A stretch of DNA of 11,154 nucleotides from Burkholderiaceae bacterium. Lineage in GTDB: Bacteria > Pseudomonadota > Gammaproteobacteria > Burkholderiales > Burkholderiaceae_D. Under the pieces are notes generated by a model. It worked only from the letters and a program-made list of their open reading frames with translations, was not told the origin of the DNA and did no database searches. Every line of letters begins with the position of its first letter. Positions within the stretch are counted from its first letter, which is position 1. Positions 6,427-11,154 of the stretch are shown piece by piece. Made by a program: the position numbers and the translations under genes. Where the stretch lies: positions 1 to 11,154 of the forward strand of contig JACMLV010000006.1 of assembly GCA_014379395.1 (NCBI GenBank), written 5' to 3'.

Positions 6427-8420
6427 TACGCCAGGACCGACTTGGCCTTGGCCACCACGTTGTCCACGGTAAAGCCGAAGTGCTTGAACAACACGCCGGC
6501 CGGCGCCGACTCGCCGAAGGTGTCGATGCCGACCACCGCGCCTTCGAGACCGACATATTTATACCAAAACGCGCTCACGCCGGCTTCTATGGCCACGCGC
6601 GGCACGCCCTTGCTCAAGACCGCTGCCTTGTAGGCGGCGTCCTGGCGGTCGAAGACGTCGGTCGACGGCATCGACACGACCCGCACGGCGACGCCGTCGG
6701 CGCTCAAGGCGACGGCGGCGGCGACCGCCAGTTCCACTTCGGAACCGGTGGCGATCAGGATCACTTGCGGGTTGGCCGCATCGGCCAGCACGTAGCCGCC
6801 GCGGCTGATATCGGCGATTTGCTGGCTCGAACGTTCCTGGTAAGGCAGGTTCTGGCGCGAGAAGATCAGGGTCGACGGGCCGTCCTGGCGCTTGACCGCC
6901 GCGCCCCAGGCCGCGGCCGATTCGACCGTGTCGCACGGACGCCAGTTGTCCAGGTTCGGGATCAGGCGCATCGACGAGATGTGCTCGACCGACTGGTGGG
7001 TCGGGCCGTCTTCGCCCAGGCCGATCGAATCGTGGGTGAACACGAAGATCGAGCGCAGCTTCATCAACGCGGCCATGCGCAGCGCGTTGCGGCTGTAGTC
7101 GGAGAAGGTCAGGAAGGTCGCGCCGAACGGGATGAAGCCGCCGTGCAGGGCGACGCCGTTCATGATCGCGCTCATGCCGAATTCGCGCACGCCGTAGTTG
7201 ACGTGGTTGCCCGGCTGGCCGGAGCGCACCGCGACGCACTCTTTCCAGTTGGTCAGGTTCGAGCTGGTCAGGTCGGCCGAGCCGCCCAAAAATTCCGGCA
7301 GCGCCGGCGCCAGCGCCTGGATCGCGTTCTGGCTGGCCTTGCGGGTGGCGATGTTTTCCTTCTTCTCGACGCAGGCGGCGATGGCGGCGGCCAGGGTGGC
7401 GTCGAACGAGGCCGGCAACTCGCCCTTCATGCGGCGCGACAATTCGGCCGCTTGCTGCGGGAAGGCCGCGCCGTAGGCGGCGAATGTGGCGTTCCATTCC
7501 TTCTCGGCGGCGGCGCCCTGCTCGCGCGCGTCCCAGGCGGCGTAGACGTCGGCCGGCATCTCGAACGGCGCGGCGTCCCAGTTCAGGTAGGCGCGCGCGG
7601 CGGCGATTTCCTTCTCGCCCAGCGCGGCGCCGTGCACCTTGTCGCCGCCCTGCAGATTCGGCGCGCCCTTGCCGATCACGGTGCGGCAGCAGATCAGGGT
7701 CGGCTTGCTCGCGGTCTTGGCGGCGGCGATGGCGGCGTCGAGCGCGGCGACGTCATGGCCGTCGACGGCGCGGATCACGTTCCAGCCGTAGGCTTCGAAG
7801 CGCTTCGGCGTGTCGTCGGTGAACCAGCCCTCGACCTTGCCGTCGATCGAGATGCCGTTGTCGTCGTACAGCGCGATCAGCTTGTTCAGGCCGAGCGTGC
7901 CGGCCAGCGAGCACACCTCGTGCGAAATGCCTTCCATCAGGCAGCCGTCGCCCAGGAAGGCGTAGGTGTGGTGGTCGACCACGTCGAAGCCCGGCTGATT
8001 GAATTCGGCCGCCAGCAGGTACTCGGAGAGCGCCATGCCGACCGCGTTGGCGATGCCCTGGCCGAGCGGGCCGGTGGTGGTTTCGACGCCCGGCGTGACG
8101 CCCACTTCCGGATGGCCGGCGGTCTTCGAATGCATCTGGCGGAACGCTTTGATGTCGTCCATGCTCAGGTCGTAGCCGGTCAGGTGCAGCAGCGCATAGT
8201 GCAGCATCGAGCCGTGGCCGTTCGACAGCAGGAAGCGGTCGCGGTTGAGCCAGTGCGGATTGGCCGGATTGTGGCGATAGTGACCGCTCCACAGCGCGAC
8301 GGCGATTTCCGCCATCCCCATCGGCATGCCGGGGTGGCCGGAATTGGCCTTTTGAACTGCGTCCATTGCCAGCGCGCGGATCGCATTGGCCATTTTGGTG
8401 GTGGGGAGCGTAGATTTCAT
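6426..8420 (-). CDS. tkt: Transketolase
   Basis: A 664-residue thiamine-diphosphate enzyme moving two-carbon units between sugar phosphates in the pentose phosphate pathway (and the Calvin cycle where present). The length matches E. coli TktA. The ThDP domain shows SGHPGMPMG (His29), SNGHGSML (His69), TGPLGQGIANAVG, and the metal/ThDP motif beginning GDG at 157 with Asn188 about 30 residues later. The second domain has the catalytic glutamate Glu413 in GVREFGMSAIMNG, then LTFSDYSRNALRMA and FTHDSIGLGEDGPTHQ (His463, His475). The C-terminal domain contains IATGSEVELA. The ATG at 8420 gives the family-typical N-terminus (ANAIRALAMDAVQ from residue 11). The 66-residue upstream extension is not family-like. 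No clear Shine-Dalgarno sequence precedes the start. It is probably co-transcribed with gap downstream and is divergent from rsmE. Confidence 0.97.
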   Translation of the reverse strand: MKSTLPTTKMANAIRALAMDAVQKANSGHPGMPMGMAEIAVALWSGHYRHNPANPHWLNRDRFLLSNGHGSMLHYALLHLTGYDLSMDDIKAFRQMHSKTAGHPEVGVTPGVETTTGPLGQGIANAVGMALSEYLLAAEFNQPGFDVVDHHTYAFLGDGCLMEGISHEVCSLAGTLGLNKLIALYDDNGISIDGKVEGWFTDDTPKRFEAYGWNVIRAVDGHDVAALDAAIAAAKTASKPTLICCRTVIGKGAPNLQGGDKVHGAALGEKEIAAARAYLNWDAAPFEMPADVYAAWDAREQGAAAEKEWNATFAAYGAAFPQQAAELSRRMKGELPASFDATLAAAIAACVEKKENIATRKASQNAIQALAPALPEFLGGSADLTSSNLTNWKECVAVRSGQPGNHVNYGVREFGMSAIMNGVALHGGFIPFGATFLTFSDYSRNALRMAALMKLRSIFVFTHDSIGLGEDGPTHQSVEHISSMRLIPNLDNWRPCDTVESAAAWGAAVKRQDGPSTLIFSRQNLPYQERSSQQIADISRGGYVLADAANPQVILIATGSEVELAVAAAVALSADGVAVRVVSMPSTDVFDRQDAAYKAAVLSKGVPRVAIEAGVSAFWYKYVGLEGAVVGIDTFGESAPAGVLFKHFGFTVDNVVAKAKSVLA

Positions 8421-8629
8421 CGTAGTCGGGTCGATTGCGGGGGTTGAATTCGGTTTGCGGTAGGGCTTGCTACTTTCAAGAACTAAGTATTTTACCAGAC
8501 CAAGGGTCGGCGAATTAAAATTGCGGCCTGTGCCGGGCCCGAACTGGCACGATTTTTCGGCTTTTTTCGCGCCGCCGCGCAGCCACTGCCGTTGCGGCGC
8601 CGCGCCTTCCCCCTTCATCAGGATCCTCC
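8421..8629. promoter_or_regulatory. Divergent promoter region of tkt and rsmE
   Basis: These 209 bases separate two divergent genes and contain an AT-rich patch near 8470-8522. For rsmE (plus), TTACCA (8492-8497) and TAAAAT (8516-8521), 18 bases apart, form a reasonable sigma-70 pair. For tkt (minus), the complement of 8489-8494 reads TAAAAT, a good -10, but the -35 is poor. If both are right, the two promoters overlap by a few bases, so polymerase binding could be mutually exclusive. An AGGA ribosome site for rsmE lies at 8620-8623. These assignments come from eye inspection only. Confidence 0.4.
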
Positions 8630-9355
8630 ATGCCGCGTTTTTACTGTCCCGAACCGCTCGCCATCGGCGCCACCGTCGTCCTGCCCGAGGCCGTCGCCCA
8701 TCACGTCCAGGTGCTGCGCCTGATGCCCGGCGACGCCATCAGCCTGTTCAATGGCGACGGCGGGCAATACACGGCGACCCTGGCCAGCATCGAGAAAAAG
8801 CGCGTCAGCGTCGAGCTGAAAGCGTTCACGCCCGACGAGGTCGAGCTGCCCTACGCGATCACGCTGGCGCAGGCGCTGCCGGAGGCGTCGAAGATGGATT
8901 GGATCGTCGAAAAGGCCATCGAGCTGGGCGCCTCCGGGATTCAGCCGCTGGCGGCGCAGCGCTGCGTGGTGCGCCTGAACGCCGAGCGCGCCGTCAAGCG
9001 CGCCGCGCACTGGCGCGGCATCATCGTCTCGGCCTCCGAGCAGTGTGGGCGCAACCGCCTGGCCCACCTGGGCGAGCTGGCCGACTACGGCCAGTGGATC
9101 GGCCAGCAGGACATGCACCGCCGCATCATCCTGACGCCGCGCGCCGACCAGTCGCTGGCCGACTGGGCGCGCCACCAGGCGCCGCAGGCGGTGACCCTGG
9201 TGATCGGCCCGGAAGGCGGCTTGAGCGAGGCCGAGGAACAGGCCGCGATCCGCCACGGCGCGCTGGCGCTGGCGATGGGGCCGCGCATCCTGCGCACCGA
9301 AACGGCCGGCCTGACCGCCATCGCCGCCCTCAACGCGCTGTGGGGCGGGATGTAA
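8630..9355 (+). CDS. rsmE: 16S rRNA (uracil(1498)-N(3))-methyltransferase
   Basis: A 241-residue SPOUT-class methyltransferase that methylates U1498 of 16S rRNA in the assembled 30S subunit using S-adenosylmethionine. The N-terminal PUA-like domain (about 1-70) contains HHVQVLRLMPGD. The SPOUT domain shows KMDWIVEKAIELGASGIQPL (88-107), SEQCGRNR (136-143), and the knot region VIGPEGGLSEAEEQA (191-205) with MGPRILRTETAGLTAIAAL (216-234), which forms the SAM site. The length is normal for the family. The ATG at 8630 has AGGA six bases upstream, and MPRFY is the expected start. It is divergent from tkt and is followed after 80 bp by the FAD dehydrogenase gene on the same strand. A short near-duplication of TAAGTGC (9353-9359 and 9367-9373) begins at its stop codon. 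Confidence 0.96.
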   Translation: MPRFYCPEPLAIGATVVLPEAVAHHVQVLRLMPGDAISLFNGDGGQYTATLASIEKKRVSVELKAFTPDEVELPYAITLAQALPEASKMDWIVEKAIELGASGIQPLAAQRCVVRLNAERAVKRAAHWRGIIVSASEQCGRNRLAHLGELADYGQWIGQQDMHRRIILTPRADQSLADWARHQAPQAVTLVIGPEGGLSEAEEQAAIRHGALALAMGPRILRTETAGLTAIAALNALWGGM

Positions 9356-9376
9356 GTGCCGGCAAGTAAGTGCGGG

Positions 9377-9409
9377 TAAAATAGCGGCCTCGCGCGCCCG
9401 AGGGGCCGC
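9377..9409 (+). promoter_or_regulatory. -10-like box and GC hairpin in the rsmE to FAD-dehydrogenase gap
   Basis: TAAAAT at 9377-9382 is a good -10 candidate for the downstream gene, though no matching -35 is seen. Immediately after it, GCGGCC-TCG (9384-9392) can pair with CGA-GG-GGCCGC (9399-9409) around a six-base loop, with a two-base bulge. With no T-tract this hairpin is at best a weak terminator for rsmE. If the promoter is real, it would instead be the 5' end of the next transcript. Confidence 0.3.
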
Positions 9410-9435
9410 TGATCGACAGAATTTTGGAACTCCCC

Positions 9436-11061
9436 ATGTTGCGACTCAATGAAGTGAAACTCCCGCTCGACCACGCCGAGGCCGCGCTGCCGGCGGCGAT
9501 CCTGGCGCGCCTTGGCATCGAAGCGGCCGCCCTGCGCGGCTACACGGTGTTCAAGCGCAGCTACGACGCGCGCAAGCGCAGCGCGATCCAGCTCATTTAC
9601 TCGCTCGACGTCGAGTGCGACGGCGAGGCCGCCGTCCTGGCGCGGCTGCAACACGACCGTCATCTGGCGCCGACACCCGACACCTCCTACCATTTCGTCG
9701 CCGGCGGCGCGCGCGCGGCCGGGCACGACAAGAACCAGCGTCCGGTCGTCATCGGCACCGGGCCGTGCGGCCTGTTCGCGGCGCTGATCCTGGCCCAGAT
9801 GGGCCTGCGCCCGATCGTGCTCGAACGCGGCAAGACCGTGCGCGAGCGCACCAAGGACACCTTCGGCTTCTGGCGCAAGCGCGAGCTGAATCCGGAATCG
9901 AACGTGCAGTTCGGCGAGGGCGGCGCCGGCACCTTCTCGGACGGCAAGCTGTACAGCCAGATCAAGGACCCCAAGCATTACGGGCGCAAGGTGCTCACCG
10001 AGTTCGTCAAGGCTGGCGCGCCGGAGGAGATCATGTACGTGAGCAAGCCGCACATCGGCACCTTCCGGCTGGTCAAGATGGTCGAGGAGATGCGCGCCAC
10101 CATCACCAGCCTGGGCGGCGAGGTGCGCTTCGAGAGCAAGGTGGCCGACATCGACATCGAGCAAGGAGCGAACGGCGGCCAGGTGCGCGCCGTGCTGCTG
10201 GCGAGCGGCGAGCGCATCGAGACGCGCCACGTGGTGCTGGCCATCGGCCACAGCGCGCGCGACACCTTCGAGATGCTGCACGCGCGCGGCGTGTACGTCG
10301 AGGCCAAGCCGTTTTCGATCGGCTTCCGGGTCGAGCATCCGCAGTCGCTGATCGACCAGTGCCGCTTCGGCCCCAGCGCCGGCCACCCGATCCTCGGCGC
10401 GGCCGACTACAAGCTGGTGCACCACGCCGCCAACGGCCGCTCGGTCTACAGTTTTTGCATGTGCCCGGGCGGCACCGTGGTCGCGGCCGCCTCCGAGCCG
10501 GAGCGCCTGGTGACGAACGGCATGAGCCAGTATTCGCGCAACGAGCGCAATGCCAACAGCGCCATCGTGGTCGGCATCACGCCGGCCGACTATCCGGGCC
10601 ATCCGCTGGCCGGGGTCGCCTTCCAGCGCGAACTGGAGAGCCGCGCCTACGTGCTGGGCGGCGGCAACTACGACGCGCCGGGCCAGCTGATGGGCGACTT
10701 CGTGGCCGGACGCGCCTCGACCAGGTTGGGCGGCGTGATTCCTTCGTACAAGCCGGCGGTGCACCTGACCGACCTCGGCGCGGCGCTGCCGGAATACGCG
10801 ATCACGGCCATGCGCGAGGCCTTCCCGGCGTTCGACAAGCAGATCAAGGGCTATTACCAGCCGGACGCGATGCTGACCGGGGTCGAGACGCGCACCTCGT
10901 CGCCGATCCGCATCAAGCGGCGCGACGACGACTTGCAGAGCATCAACACGCGCGGCCTGTTTCCGGCCGGCGAAGGCGCCGGTTACGCCGGCGGGATCTT
11001 GTCGGCCGGCGTCGACGGCATCAAGGTCGCCGAGGCGGTGGCGCTGTCGATGGCCGGCTAG
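9436..11061 (+). CDS. FAD-dependent dehydrogenase, COG2509 type
   Basis: A 541-residue flavoprotein of the uncharacterised COG2509 group. A small N-terminal domain (about 1-95, with FKRSYDARKRS at 39-49) precedes the FAD Rossmann fold, whose dinucleotide motif is VVIGTGPCGLFAALILAQMG (104-123) ending in the ribose-binding Glu130. Further family blocks are NVQFGEGGAGTFSDGKLYS (156-174), a second nucleotide-contacting region VVLAIGHSARDTF (266-278), and the C-terminal FAD closure GLFPAGEGAGYAGGILSAG (507-525). No signal peptide or membrane helix is seen, so it should be cytoplasmic. The substrate is unknown; an oxidoreductase role is inferred from the fold. The ATG at 9436 with GGAA six bases upstream is preferred over a TTG at 9424 that would overlap that ribosome site. 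It may be read from its own promoter or with rsmE. Confidence 0.92.
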   Translation: MLRLNEVKLPLDHAEAALPAAILARLGIEAAALRGYTVFKRSYDARKRSAIQLIYSLDVECDGEAAVLARLQHDRHLAPTPDTSYHFVAGGARAAGHDKNQRPVVIGTGPCGLFAALILAQMGLRPIVLERGKTVRERTKDTFGFWRKRELNPESNVQFGEGGAGTFSDGKLYSQIKDPKHYGRKVLTEFVKAGAPEEIMYVSKPHIGTFRLVKMVEEMRATITSLGGEVRFESKVADIDIEQGANGGQVRAVLLASGERIETRHVVLAIGHSARDTFEMLHARGVYVEAKPFSIGFRVEHPQSLIDQCRFGPSAGHPILGAADYKLVHHAANGRSVYSFCMCPGGTVVAAASEPERLVTNGMSQYSRNERNANSAIVVGITPADYPGHPLAGVAFQRELESRAYVLGGGNYDAPGQLMGDFVAGRASTRLGGVIPSYKPAVHLTDLGAALPEYAITAMREAFPAFDKQIKGYYQPDAMLTGVETRTSSPIRIKRRDDDLQSINTRGLFPAGEGAGYAGGILSAGVDGIKVAEAVALSMAG

Positions 11062-11090
11062 TGTAGTGTTGCGCGCTGATTGCGACTTAT

Positions 11091-11154
11091 AAAAATAGCG
11101 GATTTTTCGCCGAGACAAGGAAAAAACCGCAGCAATACCGAGGTATTGCGAGGA
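11091..11154 (+). repeat. Hairpin repeat resembling the 5001-5161 element, cut by the window edge
   Basis: After the FAD-dehydrogenase stop come AAAAATA (11091-11097), TTTCGCCG (11105-11112), a purine-rich stretch with ACAAGG, and a hairpin GCAATACC-GA-GGTATTGC (11132-11149). The order AAAAATA, TTTCGCCG, then an eight-base stem of the form CAATA/TATTG is the same as in the reverse complement of the 5001-5161 element. The left boundary may lie further upstream (11062-11090), and the right half is outside the window. It is probably another member, or a sister type, of the same dispersed repeat family. Confidence 0.5.

Noticed and set aside
6315..8447. Long plus-strand open frame (710 codons) antisense to transketolase
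   Set aside because: The frame follows the codon bias of tkt on the other strand, has a Gly/Arg/Asp/His-rich composition and no recognisable domain.
8421..8618. 66-residue N-terminal extension of transketolase
   Set aside because: The extension does not resemble transketolase, would place the start against rsmE, and would consume the only promoter region; the start at 8420 gives the normal family N-terminus.
9085..11118. Long minus-strand open frame (677 codons) antisense to rsmE and the FAD dehydrogenase
   Set aside because: It is a low-complexity Arg/Ala/His-rich shadow without family motifs, crossing two genes and their intergenic space.
1..11154. CRISPR array, insertion sequence, toxin-antitoxin pair, prophage or defence system
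   Set aside because: No regularly spaced direct repeats, transposase, integrase or recognisable small toxin/antitoxin pair was seen; the genes are core metabolic, rRNA-modifying and regulatory.

Overview
This high-GC window looks like chromosomal DNA from a betaproteobacterium. An Oxalobacteraceae member (Massilia, Duganella or Janthinobacterium type) is the best guess. The guess rests on the protein flavour of GlnE, RsmE and transketolase, the tkt-gap pairing, and the style of the intergenic repeats; it is an inference, not a database match. Almost all the content is core or housekeeping. I see no integrase, transposase, phage gene, CRISPR array, tRNA or rRNA, and no convincing undescribed multi-gene system. 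The most unusual material lies between the genes.

Layout, left to right. Positions 3-1685 (+) carry the C-terminal 560 residues of glnE, the glutamine synthetase adenylyltransferase/adenylyl-removase, cut by the window edge. Positions 1811-2572 (+) encode a six-helix DUF1275 (YoaK-type) membrane protein. It converges on an HD-GYP cyclic-di-GMP phosphodiesterase-type protein (2599-3972, -), with only 26 bp and a GC palindrome between the stop codons. The HD-GYP gene is divergent from a Crp/Fnr-family regulator (4339-5001, +). The 366-bp region between them holds a palindrome and a candidate folded RNA. Next come a 161-bp inverted-repeat element abutting the regulator's stop codon and a strong bidirectional terminator. 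The minus-strand pair tkt (6426-8420) and gap (5255-6268) follows, with a large hairpin between the two genes. Divergent from tkt are rsmE (8630-9355, +) and a COG2509-type FAD-dependent dehydrogenase (9436-11061, +). The window ends inside what looks like a second, related hairpin repeat.

How the genes relate. GlnE tunes glutamine synthetase to nitrogen status. Tkt and Gap are consecutive central-carbon enzymes (pentose phosphate pathway and lower glycolysis), probably co-transcribed from a promoter in the tkt/rsmE intergenic region and stopped by the 5209-5237 terminator. The HD-GYP protein and the Crp/Fnr regulator share a divergent control region, which suggests, but does not prove, a regulatory link between cyclic-di-GMP turnover and that regulator. 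RsmE matures 16S rRNA. The FAD enzyme has no established substrate.

The best leads for follow-up are the two similar hairpin repeats just downstream of stop codons (5001-5161 and about 11091 to the end), the tkt-gap intercistronic hairpin, the possible structured RNA at 4124-4183, and the non-canonical effector pocket of the Crp/Fnr protein.
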